The position numbers and the translations under genes were made by a program. 29,966 nucleotides of DNA, taken from contig JAPLIO010000088.1 in assembly GCA_026389055.1 (NCBI GenBank), positions 1 to 29,966 on the forward strand, in the 5' to 3' direction. The notes beneath the pieces are model-generated. The model did not search any database and was not told where the DNA came from. It saw only the letters and a program-made list of their open reading frames with translations. This document shows positions 14,959 through 21,566 of this stretch, piece after piece. Position 1 is the stretch's first letter. Every line of letters begins with the position of its first letter. The stretch is from Candidatus Melainabacteria bacterium. Lineage in GTDB: Bacteria; Cyanobacteriota; Vampirovibrionia; Vampirovibrionales; JAJTHC01.

Positions 14959-16442
14959 TGAGTTATCCAGTTTGGGAAGTTCCTAACATCGGTAACGGGT
15001 GGGTTATTGGTTTAATTGCCATTTTCCACGTCTTTATTTCTCACTTTGCCATTGGCGGTGGGGCATTTTTAGCCCTAACGGAAACCTTGGCACTCAAAAA
15101 AAATGACGATCGCATTTATGCCTATATCAAGAAACATAGTAAGTTTTTCTTGTTGCTAACTACCGTATTGGGTGCGGTTTCAGGGGTTGGTATTTGGTGG
15201 GCAATTGGGTTAGCCAACCCTTCAGGTACCCAAGTGCTTATTCAAAACTTTGGTATGTTTTGGGGAGCAGAATGGGTATTTTTTGCAGCGGAATTAGCAA
15301 CCTTTTTAGCCTACTATTACACCATGGGCAAAATGGATAAAAAACAGCACTGCGTGTTGGCGTGGATATACTTTGGTATTTCATTCTGGACACTCTTTGT
15401 TATCAACGGTATTTTAACAGGAATGCTAACCAACGGTGGTTGGTTAAACAATAATGGCGATATTGTTGGCACCATTTATCAGGCGTTCTTTAACCCTGCC
15501 TTCTGGCCAGCTATGTTTATTCGGTTGTTCATTATGTTTGCGTTGGCAGGTATTTATGCCCTGCTAACTGCTTCTACTATCAAAGGGCAAGATGATTTGA
15601 AGCATTACCTGCTTCGCTACAGTGCCAAATGGATGTTACCAGGCTTGGTTGTCGGCCCGTTATTTGTGGTGTGGTACTTATTTACCTTACCTCCTGCAAC
15701 ACAGCAAATCATCATGTCTGGCTTATCGGTTATTGGCGAAGGTAACTTCTCGTTGATGGCGAAAGTTATTTTCTTAGCCATTGTGTTTGCCACTGGCTTA
15801 ATTGGGATGGTTATTGTTGGACCTTTCCTCAATCCTAAAGGCTTTAACACCACCTTTGCCCTTATGCTGATGGCATCAGGCTTTGGCTTTATGTTCACTG
15901 AAGAGTGGAGCCGTGAAATGATGCGTAAACCTTATGTTATTTACAATTATATGTATTCTAACGGGTTACGCAAAAACCAAATTGCTCAAGTTAATGCCGA
16001 TGGCTTCTTTACCAGCAATGCTTGGGCAAGAGCCGAAGGAGCAACCTTAGCCAAAGAAGATGCGGTTGGGCATGGTAAATTGATGTTCCGTTACCAGTGT
16101 ATGAGTTGCCACACGGCTACGGGTACTGGGTATCGGTCGATGGCTAGGTTACTAGGTGAACGGGATGAAAATGCGATTGTAAATTTGGTTACTTTAATGA
16201 AAGATAACCATGTTATCCTCAGTGAAGAATCCAAAGATGAAAATGGCAAAACCGTTATTACTACCAAAGCTAAAACCCCTTACAATGGTTATATGCCACC
16301 TGTTGTGGGTCATCAAGATGAGTTAGATGCTTTATCAAAATACTTAGTAACTATCTCCAAAAAAGGAATGGAAGCGGGAGCGGAAAAAGCTGAAGCCCAA
16401 ATGGCTACGGAACCCGCTTCCTTGCCAACAACCAAAAGTTAA
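14958..16442 (+). CDS. CydA-like membrane protein fused to a C-terminal monoheme cytochrome c
   Basis: The ATG at 14958 overlaps the preceding stop. The frame is open upstream, but SYPVWEVPNIGNGW is the natural start. About eight or nine membrane spans occupy residues 15-330 with bd-oxidase landmarks: FHVFISHFAIGGG (H24, H29) and GVGIWWAIGLANPSG, then FWGAEWVFFAAE. EWSREMMRKPYVIYNYMYSNG stands where CydA has its GRQPW segment. A cytochrome c domain follows with CMSCH at 381-385 and a probable axial methionine at about 446 (YMPP). Related CydA-like/cytochrome c proteins are known from other phyla, often beside bc-type genes, and their activity is mostly untested. Candidate roles are an oxygen reductase fed by the Rieske/cytochrome b complex, or its electron exit. 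The tail after residue 470 is A/E/T-rich. Confidence 0.8.
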   Translation: MSYPVWEVPNIGNGWVIGLIAIFHVFISHFAIGGGAFLALTETLALKKNDDRIYAYIKKHSKFFLLLTTVLGAVSGVGIWWAIGLANPSGTQVLIQNFGMFWGAEWVFFAAELATFLAYYYTMGKMDKKQHCVLAWIYFGISFWTLFVINGILTGMLTNGGWLNNNGDIVGTIYQAFFNPAFWPAMFIRLFIMFALAGIYALLTASTIKGQDDLKHYLLRYSAKWMLPGLVVGPLFVVWYLFTLPPATQQIIMSGLSVIGEGNFSLMAKVIFLAIVFATGLIGMVIVGPFLNPKGFNTTFALMLMASGFGFMFTEEWSREMMRKPYVIYNYMYSNGLRKNQIAQVNADGFFTSNAWARAEGATLAKEDAVGHGKLMFRYQCMSCHTATGTGYRSMARLLGERDENAIVNLVTLMKDNHVILSEESKDENGKTVITTKAKTPYNGYMPPVVGHQDELDALSKYLVTISKKGMEAGAEKAEAQMATEPASLPTTKS

Positions 16443-16492
16443 GTAAGGGTTCGCCCTTTGCTTGACGATTAACTGAGTACTCACTCACTTTT

Positions 16493-16528
16493 AAAACCCG
16501 CTGCTGTGTAACTACATAGGCGGGTTTT
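16493..16528 (+). terminator. Rho-independent terminator after the respiratory operon
   Basis: AAAACCCGC at 16493-16501 pairs with GCGGGTTTT at 16520-16528, and the T-run continues. It lies 50 bases after the stop of the CydA-like gene. A small AAGGG-TTCG-CCCTT hairpin at about 16446-16459 lies before it. Confidence 0.8.
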
Positions 16529-16634
16529 TCATATAGCTTCTAGGTATTATTGAACCATTTTTGTAGGGGTATAATTTACAATATTAGCCGCACAACCCTA
16601 AAACGGATAGACTGTAGGGCTAATCAATCCAAAC

Positions 16635-16649
16635 CTCCTAAATTAGGAG
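16635..16649. other. Short perfect hairpin between convergent genes
   Basis: CTCCTAA-A-TTAGGAG is a 7-bp perfect inverted repeat in the gap between the respiratory operon and bolA, 23 bases downstream of the bolA stop on the minus strand. No long T-run follows in either direction, so it could be a weak terminator for bolA or a processing site. A TATAAT at 16570-16575 in the same gap has no obvious gene to serve. Confidence 0.35.
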
Positions 16650-16671
16650 ATCGGATAATTTGTTGGAATGG

Positions 16672-16959
16672 TTATAATCCCAGTTGGGTAACCTGTTCTG
16701 GGGAAAATAATTTCAGTTCTAAGGCATGAATGGTGCTAGCCATTTCCGCTTTAAGCGTATTATTCACATGCCGATGCCGTTGCAACGTAGAAAGCCCCTC
16801 AAACACCGCAGAAACCATAATAACACCCAAATGGCTTCCCCCCATTTTATTACCCGCATGCCCTGCGTGCTGCCAAGAATTATCCACTAACTCAAAATAA
16901 GTAGGCTGATAGACGGCGTTTAATTTTTCTTCCACCAATTTAACGATACTAGCAACCAT
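16672..16959 (-). CDS. bolA: BolA family protein
   Basis: BolA proteins work with monothiol glutaredoxins in iron-sulfur cluster handling and in stress responses. The 95 residues carry the family pattern: a helix (IVKLVEEKL), a strand with LVDNSWQHAGHAG, GSHLGVIMVSAVFEGLSTLQRHRHVNNTL with the conserved RHR, and IHALELKLFSPEQV at the end. The start overlaps the stop of the upstream metallophosphoesterase gene by one base (TAATG), so the two are translationally coupled. The RHR motif is intact. The family call is firm, but the subfamily (BolA or IbaG/YrbA) is open. Confidence 0.9.
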   Translation of the reverse strand: MVASIVKLVEEKLNAVYQPTYFELVDNSWQHAGHAGNKMGGSHLGVIMVSAVFEGLSTLQRHRHVNNTLKAEMASTIHALELKLFSPEQVTQLGL

Positions 16960-18014
16960 TACTTTTGGATTGCCTCAACAAATGGAACGACGACTTGGTC
17001 GCATGTTTTCCATGCAGCAGATTGAAATACGAGCTTCGCTGGTGTCTTCTTTAAGATAACGCAATCTAAGGGTTTATTCTCAATATCCAACGCTTGCAAG
17101 CGTAAGGTTTTATCATCCGCCAAGCCTTCTAAATAATGGTGTGCTTTGATAAATTTTAGACTACCCACTCGGTCTTCAGATTTATTCCGCAAATAAGCAC
17201 CGCCACCCCCTGAAACAACCGTCAGTAAAGGGCTTTCTGCGGTTGGGGTAAAACGTTCATAATCATGGTCATGCCCCGCCAAGTAAACATCCGCTTTGCC
17301 TTCTTTTAAGGTAGGCAGTAGGGTTTTTCGCAAATCCAATACTAGCTTTTCTCTAGCATGTTCACCCGAAGTACCAATAGGGTGATGCCCATAAACCAGC
17401 TTCCACTTGGCTTTAGATTCTAATAAACCCGTTTTTAACCAAGCCTGTTGTTTCGCATCAAACTTATTCGTATCCAACGTAAAAATATCGATAGTACCCA
17501 TCGTATTTTTATAATAATAGCTAGGCATATGATAGAATTTTAAGGCAGGTTTACCGTGTTTGTAAATTTTATCATGGTTACCCAACGTCAACCAAACAGG
17601 CACCTTGAACTCATCATACCAGTACCGATAAAAATTCGTGTACAGGCGTTCACCGTCTTTATCCACATTGCCTACAGGGTAAATAATATCGCCCAAATGC
17701 AAAACAAATTGATAAGGTACAGTCGCATACCGAAGCTTCATAGCCGTAGCCACGGCTTGCTGATTCGCGTTGCCCGAACCCGTATCGCCCACCGCAATAA
17801 AGTGGGTGGTGTTGGCCTCTTTATCGCTTAAACTGGTGGCTAGGTAATTCATGCCTGATTGCCAATAACTGCTAGAACCCAAATGCAAAGGCTGAGCCAT
17901 TACTTGGCTAAACAATAAGCAAGTAAAAAACGAAACAAAAATAGCTAACCAACCCATGCCAACACGTTGCAGGGTTTTAGCATTCAAAACAGATTGAATT
18001 AATGGAGAAAACAT
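16959..18014 (-). CDS. Secreted purple-acid-phosphatase-like metallophosphoesterase
   Basis: This should be an exported phosphatase with a two-metal centre. Residues 1-40 form a signal peptide or anchor ending in SQVMA. The calcineurin-like motifs occur in order: VGDTGSG at about 75-81, LHLGDIIYP at 106-113, LGNHDK at 144-149, VYGHHPIG, then LAGHDHDYERF. VVSGGGGAYLR follows, as in purple acid phosphatases. The length of 351 residues is normal. The gene lies 41 bases after accB on the same strand and overlaps bolA at its end, so it seems to belong to the efp-accB transcript. Its substrate is not predictable. Phosphate scavenging would be expected, but no Pho-box-like site was recognised. Confidence 0.9.
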   Translation of the reverse strand: MFSPLIQSVLNAKTLQRVGMGWLAIFVSFFTCLLFSQVMAQPLHLGSSSYWQSGMNYLATSLSDKEANTTHFIAVGDTGSGNANQQAVATAMKLRYATVPYQFVLHLGDIIYPVGNVDKDGERLYTNFYRYWYDEFKVPVWLTLGNHDKIYKHGKPALKFYHMPSYYYKNTMGTIDIFTLDTNKFDAKQQAWLKTGLLESKAKWKLVYGHHPIGTSGEHAREKLVLDLRKTLLPTLKEGKADVYLAGHDHDYERFTPTAESPLLTVVSGGGGAYLRNKSEDRVGSLKFIKAHHYLEGLADDKTLRLQALDIENKPLDCVILKKTPAKLVFQSAAWKTCDQVVVPFVEAIQK

Positions 18015-18055
18015 GATAAATACCTTTTATTAAGCCAAAACCGATTAAAAAAAGT

Positions 18056-18565
18056 TTATACTTGAATTTTAAATAAGGGTTGACCAAATTCCACTGGCTG
18101 ACCGTTCTGCCCAAGCACTTCAACAATCGTACCTGCCAAATCGCTTTCAAGCTGATTCATCTGCTTCATGGCTTCTAAAATACAGAGCGTTTGCCCTACT
18201 TTCACAACCGTGCCTTTTTCAGCAAAAACAGGCGATTCAGGCGATGAAGAGGCATAAAACGTACCGACCATAGGGGCAGTAATAGTTTTAATATTAGCAG
18301 CATCTGCCACCGCAACAGGAGTACTAGCAACAGGGGCGATAGGGGCATTGACCGATTCTGTCGCCATTGCTGTGGTAGCTCCACTTGCTGGGGCAAACGT
18401 AGAAACCCCACCGCCACCAGAAAATTGGTTTACCGTGTGAGAAACCGAAGAAGGCGTTTTAATGGTGATACTTTTATCGCCATCTGTTACGGTAATTTCG
18501 GCTAATTCATTGGCTTTGGCTAATTCTGCTAAGGCTTTTAGTTGTTCAATATTTACATCCATCAT
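18056..18565 (-). CDS. accB: Biotin carboxyl carrier protein of acetyl-CoA carboxylase
   Basis: AccB carries the biotin that shuttles CO2 between biotin carboxylase and carboxyltransferase in fatty acid synthesis. The N-terminus MDVNIEQLKALAELAKANELAEI and the A/P-rich linker are typical. The C-terminal biotinyl domain shows APMVGTFYASSSPESPVF and LCILEAMKQMNQLE, whose lysine is the biotin site; the usual AMKLMNE is AMKQMNQ here. The start at 18565, with a second ATG right after it, is chosen because AAGGA lies 10 bases upstream; a TTG at 18589 is the other option. It follows efp by 36 bases. accC, often the next gene, is absent, and a phosphoesterase gene follows instead. Confidence 0.95.
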   Translation of the reverse strand: MMDVNIEQLKALAELAKANELAEITVTDGDKSITIKTPSSVSHTVNQFSGGGGVSTFAPASGATTAMATESVNAPIAPVASTPVAVADAANIKTITAPMVGTFYASSSPESPVFAEKGTVVKVGQTLCILEAMKQMNQLESDLAGTIVEVLGQNGQPVEFGQPLFKIQV

Positions 18566-18601
18566 GGGGTAGTATTCCTTATCAATCAAACGGAAAAGCG
18601 G

Positions 18602-19171
18602 TTAGTTTACACGGTCTAAATAAGAGTTATTACGTGTATCTACCCGAATAATGGTGCCGTTTACCACGAAGAAAGGCACTTGAACCGTGGCACCTGTTTC
18701 CAACGTAGCAGGTTTTGTGCCACCTTGAGCCGTGTTACCTTTATCGTTAGGCGGTGTATCAACCACTTCCAATTCAACGTGCGAAGGAATGTCGACCATC
18801 ACCACTTTATCGTTATGCCGAACAATCATGCAAATCATATTCTCTTTTAAATATTTAATGCCGTTTTCGCCAATCATACTAGCTGGAATGGTAATTTGTT
18901 CAAACGTATTGGTATCCATAAACGAGTATTCGCTACCATCGTTATATAAGTAGCTCATATCGCTTCTGTCCAAGTGGGCAGTTTCTAATTTTTCGCCAGC
19001 ACGGAACGTTTTTTCAACCACTTGCCCTGTAAGCACGTTACGCAATTTAGAACGAACAAAAGCCGCACCCTTACCAGGTTTTACATGCAAAAATTCGATC
19101 ACTTGCATCAAAGCACTATCAATTTCAAGGGTTAGCCCTGTTTTAAAATCATTGGTTGAAACGTATCCCAT
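18602..19171 (-). CDS. efp: Translation elongation factor P
   Basis: EF-P relieves ribosome stalling at polyproline stretches. The 189 residues show the KOW-like N-domain with VKPGKGAAFVRSKLRN; K34 in PGKG is the position that is modified in many bacteria. The two OB-type domains follow, with MSYLYNDGSEYSFMDTNTFEQI and ending in VPFFVVNGTIIRVDTRNNSYLDRV. AAGGGCAG lies just before the ATG at 19171. The gene heads a minus-strand unit with accB, an order also seen in cyanobacteria. EF-P should matter here because several proteins in this window have proline-rich tracts. No lysine-modifying enzyme is encoded in the window. Confidence 0.97.
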   Translation of the reverse strand: MGYVSTNDFKTGLTLEIDSALMQVIEFLHVKPGKGAAFVRSKLRNVLTGQVVEKTFRAGEKLETAHLDRSDMSYLYNDGSEYSFMDTNTFEQITIPASMIGENGIKYLKENMICMIVRHNDKVVMVDIPSHVELEVVDTPPNDKGNTAQGGTKPATLETGATVQVPFFVVNGTIIRVDTRNNSYLDRVN

Positions 19172-19433
19172 TATACTGCCCTTTCAAGCATCAAAAATTT
19201 ATACACTATAGTATTTTAAACTTACCCCTCATTTAATCATAAACACGCTTAAAATGCCAAGCACTTTTGAATGTCAACAGAATGGCAAAATAAAATACGT
19301 TTCAAAGTATCATTGATGACTAGCTTTGTTCACATTTTCAGTGTAGAATGAAGGGAAAATTGAGCGTTGTTAAAAGCCCCTAAGCTTTTTCTTAACTAAA
19401 CTTAATAACCACTGTATTGTTCAACTTCAACCC

Positions 19434-19441
19434 AAGGAGGG
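19434..19441 (+). promoter_or_regulatory. Shine-Dalgarno site that sets the AUU start of infC
   Basis: AAGGAGGG is the strongest ribosome site in the neighbourhood. It lies 7 bases before ATT at 19449, which opens the infC frame. No comparable site precedes the ATG at 19587. Confidence 0.8.
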
Positions 19442-19448
19442 TTTTCTC

Positions 19449-20249
19449 ATTTCTAGACCGTTTACACCAACCGCAGGAACAGGCGGTGCCGCTTCTTCTT
19501 CTCCTCCCTATGCTCAAAACAGACCTACAGGCACTGGGGAAAGACCCCCCTACAATAACGACGCTAAAAAAGATAAAGGCCCTCAAATGTTGACGCCGAG
19601 AATTCGGGCAACAGAGGTACGGCTAATTGATGGCGATTTTAACGATGTAGTACCCCGTGAAGAGGCCGAACGGCGTGCCAAAGAATCGGGCAACGACTTG
19701 CTGATTGTTAGCATGGATTCTTCACCCGTGGTCGTTCGTTTAGTGGATTTTGGCAAATTTAAATACGAACAAGAAAAGAAACAACGCGAAGCCAAGAAAA
19801 AACAGCACGTTACAACGGTTAAAGAAATTAAAATGGGTGTTCGTATTGATGACCACGACTACGAAACCAAGGTTAATCGTGCCAAAAAATTCTTGGAAGA
19901 TAGCGATAAAGTTAAATTAACCATTCGCTTAAAAGGCAGAGAAATTCAGCATTCAAATTTAGCATTTGATTTAGCTAACCAGTTTGTATTAGACTTAGAA
20001 GAAGTTGGCGTGATAGAAGGTCGTGTTCGTTCGGAAGGACGCACCATTTCTGCCACGTTTAACCCGAAGCCTGCTTCGGTAAAAAAACCAGTTGCCAAAT
20101 CGGCTCCTCAATCGAAACCAACTGCTACGGTAGTTAAACCTGTGAAGGTTGCTAAGATAGAAGAAACTGCCCTTGAAGAAACGGTTGTTTCATCTGCCCC
20201 AAAAGCCCCAACGGTTACTACTGAAAAGCCAGTTATTTCAGCCGACTAG
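19449..20249 (+). CDS. infC: Translation initiation factor IF-3, AUU start
   Basis: IF-3 keeps ribosomal subunits apart and checks start-codon pairing. The core includes MLTPRIRATEVRLIDGDFNDVVPREEAERRAKE, VVRLVDFGKFKYEQEKKQREAKKKQ (the linker helix), EIKMGVRIDDHDYETKVNRAKKFL and the FNPKP end. The start is ATT at 19449: AAGGAGGG lies 7 bases before it, and the 46 codons to the first ATG (19587) are open and in frame. infC genes of other bacteria use AUU or similar rare starts for autoregulation. The extra N-terminus is rich in P, G, S and T, and the last 60 residues are a K/P/T/V-rich tail. From ATT the protein has 266 residues against about 175-180 in E. coli. rpmI and rplT follow in the classic order. 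Confidence 0.9.
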   Translation: MSRPFTPTAGTGGAASSSPPYAQNRPTGTGERPPYNNDAKKDKGPQMLTPRIRATEVRLIDGDFNDVVPREEAERRAKESGNDLLIVSMDSSPVVVRLVDFGKFKYEQEKKQREAKKKQHVTTVKEIKMGVRIDDHDYETKVNRAKKFLEDSDKVKLTIRLKGREIQHSNLAFDLANQFVLDLEEVGVIEGRVRSEGRTISATFNPKPASVKKPVAKSAPQSKPTATVVKPVKVAKIEETALEETVVSSAPKAPTVTTEKPVISAD

Positions 20250-20276
20250 ACCCCATAGAATGGAACTTTAAAACCA

Positions 20277-20489
20277 ATGCCAAAGATGAAAACCCATAAA
20301 GCGGGTGCGAAACGTTACAAAGTAACAGCTACGGGTAAAATTGTCCGTAACCAAGCTGGGCGTAACCACTTGAACTCAAAAATGAACGCTAAACAGAAGT
20401 GTCGGTTAGATGGACCTGCTTCAGTGCATGAAACCTGTATGGCTAAAATTAAAAAAGAATTGCCTTACATGAATCATAAACGCAAGTAA
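20277..20489 (+). CDS. rpmI: Ribosomal protein bL35
   Basis: This 70-residue basic protein of the large ribosomal subunit begins MPKMKTHKAGAKRYKVTATGK, the family signature, and ends with MNHKRK. It lies 27 bases after infC and 200 bases before rplT. That second gap is longer than usual for the operon and may hold a regulatory leader or a secondary promoter. One weak candidate is TTGTTT at 20580 with TATAGG at 20601. Confidence 0.97.
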   Translation: MPKMKTHKAGAKRYKVTATGKIVRNQAGRNHLNSKMNAKQKCRLDGPASVHETCMAKIKKELPYMNHKRK

Positions 20490-20689
20490 TAACCGTTGGG
20501 TTGTATTTGGCTTTATTTTGTAAGATAATGTGGCTAGAACAGTCTTAAATGGTTATTATTGCTCTCTACTATTTATTAGTTGTTTAATGTGTTGCTATGT
20601 TATAGGCTCTTTGGTTGAAAACAAAGCAAATCAAGAAAGTAATGCTTCTTGTGCCTAAACGTTAGTTTAAAAAAGGAAAACACTCTATT

Positions 20690-21049
20690 ATGCGCGTAAC
20701 TCGTGGTAATGTGTCTCGGAATCGGCACAAAAAGATTTTAAAACTGGCTAAAGGTTTCCGTGGTTCTAGAAGCAAGTTGTTCAAAGTAGCTAACCAAGCT
20801 GTGATGAAGGCGATGCGTCATTCTTACAGAGATAGACGTAACAAAAAGCGGGATATTCGTAGATTGTGGATTGTACGTATTAACGCAGCAGCCAGATTGC
20901 AAGGCTTGAGCTATAGCCGTTTTATGTTCGGTTTGGATAAGTCTGGTATTAACGTGAACCGTAAGTTCTTGGCAGATATTGCTGTTAATAGCCCAGAAAC
21001 GTTTGTTCAAATTGCAGACCAAGTGAAAGTTGCATTAGCTTCTGCTTAA
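20690..21049 (+). CDS. rplT: Ribosomal protein bL20
   Basis: L20 binds 23S rRNA early in assembly of the large subunit. The 119 residues show the typical start MRVTRGNVSRNRHKKILKLAKGFRGSRSKL and the basic helix with SYRDRRNKKRDIRRLWIVRINAA, then LSYSRFMFGLDKSGINVNRKFLADIA. AAAAAAGGAAAA lies before the ATG. In E. coli and Bacillus L20 represses its own operon by binding the leader; whether that occurs here cannot be read directly. A strong terminator follows 20 bases after the stop. Confidence 0.98.
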   Translation: MRVTRGNVSRNRHKKILKLAKGFRGSRSKLFKVANQAVMKAMRHSYRDRRNKKRDIRRLWIVRINAAARLQGLSYSRFMFGLDKSGINVNRKFLADIAVNSPETFVQIADQVKVALASA

Positions 21050-21071
21050 TGAATTTTCTTGTACTTATTTT

Positions 21072-21122
21072 AAAAAAGAACTCTTTCAGTAGCAAAATAC
21101 TACACTGAAAGAGTTCTTTTTT
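21072..21122 (+). terminator. Strong rho-independent terminator after rplT
   Basis: AAAAAAGAACTCTTTCAGT (from 21072) pairs with ACTGAAAGAGTTCTTTTTT (ending at about 21122), giving a stem of about 19 bp with a T-run. The stem is A/T-symmetric, so it could also stop transcripts from the other strand. Confidence 0.92.
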
Positions 21123-21151
21123 TAGGATGTTACATCTACTCATACCAGCTT

Positions 21152-21297
21152 ATACCATTTTCAAATAGGAATAGCGTTAGATGGATACTAGGCACTGGCA
21201 AGTAAAAAACCGCAGGCGTACACAGAAGTACGTTGAGGATTTTTTGCTTGACAGTAACAACGTAGACGCTGACGATATTTCTATTTGAAAATGGTAT
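21152..21297. mobile_element. MITE-like element with 17-bp perfect inverted ends
   Basis: ATACCATTTTCAAATAG at 21152-21168 is the exact reverse complement of CTATTTGAAAATGGTAT at 21281-21297. If the ends are set at TACC/GGTA, TTA lies on both sides as a possible 3-bp target duplication. The interior contains a large imperfect hairpin (AAAAAACCGC...GTAC against GTACGTTGAGGATTTTTT) and has no coding capacity. Short blocks are shared with the reversed element at 9379-9520, so both may belong to one family moved by a transposase encoded elsewhere. Confidence 0.65.
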
Positions 21298-21302
21298 TAA
21301 AG

Positions 21303-21566
21303 ATTGAATGGCTTATTTCATCCGTTAGCCCTACGTTTAGAAAGCAATCCGTTCCCAAACCGTGCAATATAGTGTAGGATAAAACCAATAGACCTCTTGC
21401 ATGACTCGATAGGTGGGTGCAGATTCTAGGAATGTTGTTTGCTTGCAAACAGGTTGCGTTAGCAACCAAGAACGGAGAATTTGAGGTGTACACTATAGTA
21501 CATAAGAATTATTCGTCTTCTGATAGTAGCCTCGTTTGTTTTTGAGATAAAAAGGAATCCCACGCC
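21303..21566. other. Hairpin-rich intergenic stretch before the secreted-protein gene
   Basis: No gene is supportable. Two adjacent small hairpins lie at about 21433-21464 (GTTTGC-TT-GCAAAC and GGTTGC-GTTA-GCAACC). A palindromic GTACACTATAGTAC segment lies near 21489-21502, and AGACCTCTTGCATGACTC at about 21391 looks like an insertion-sequence end without a partner. It may be the remnant of another small mobile element. AAAAGGAATCC at 21550-21560 is the ribosome site of the following gene. Confidence 0.35.

Noticed and set aside
16570..16575. TATAAT as a promoter between the respiratory operon and bolA
   Set aside because: No plus-strand gene follows it and the flanking genes converge here, so it is probably a chance match or serves an unrecognised small RNA.
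19587..20249. infC starting at ATG 19587
   Set aside because: No Shine-Dalgarno site lies before it, whereas AAGGAGGG with correct spacing precedes ATT 19449 in the same open frame.
21152..21297. Terminator or attenuator instead of a mobile element
   Set aside because: A strong terminator already lies at 21072-21122, and the perfect ends 146 bases apart with a possible target duplication fit an insertion better.
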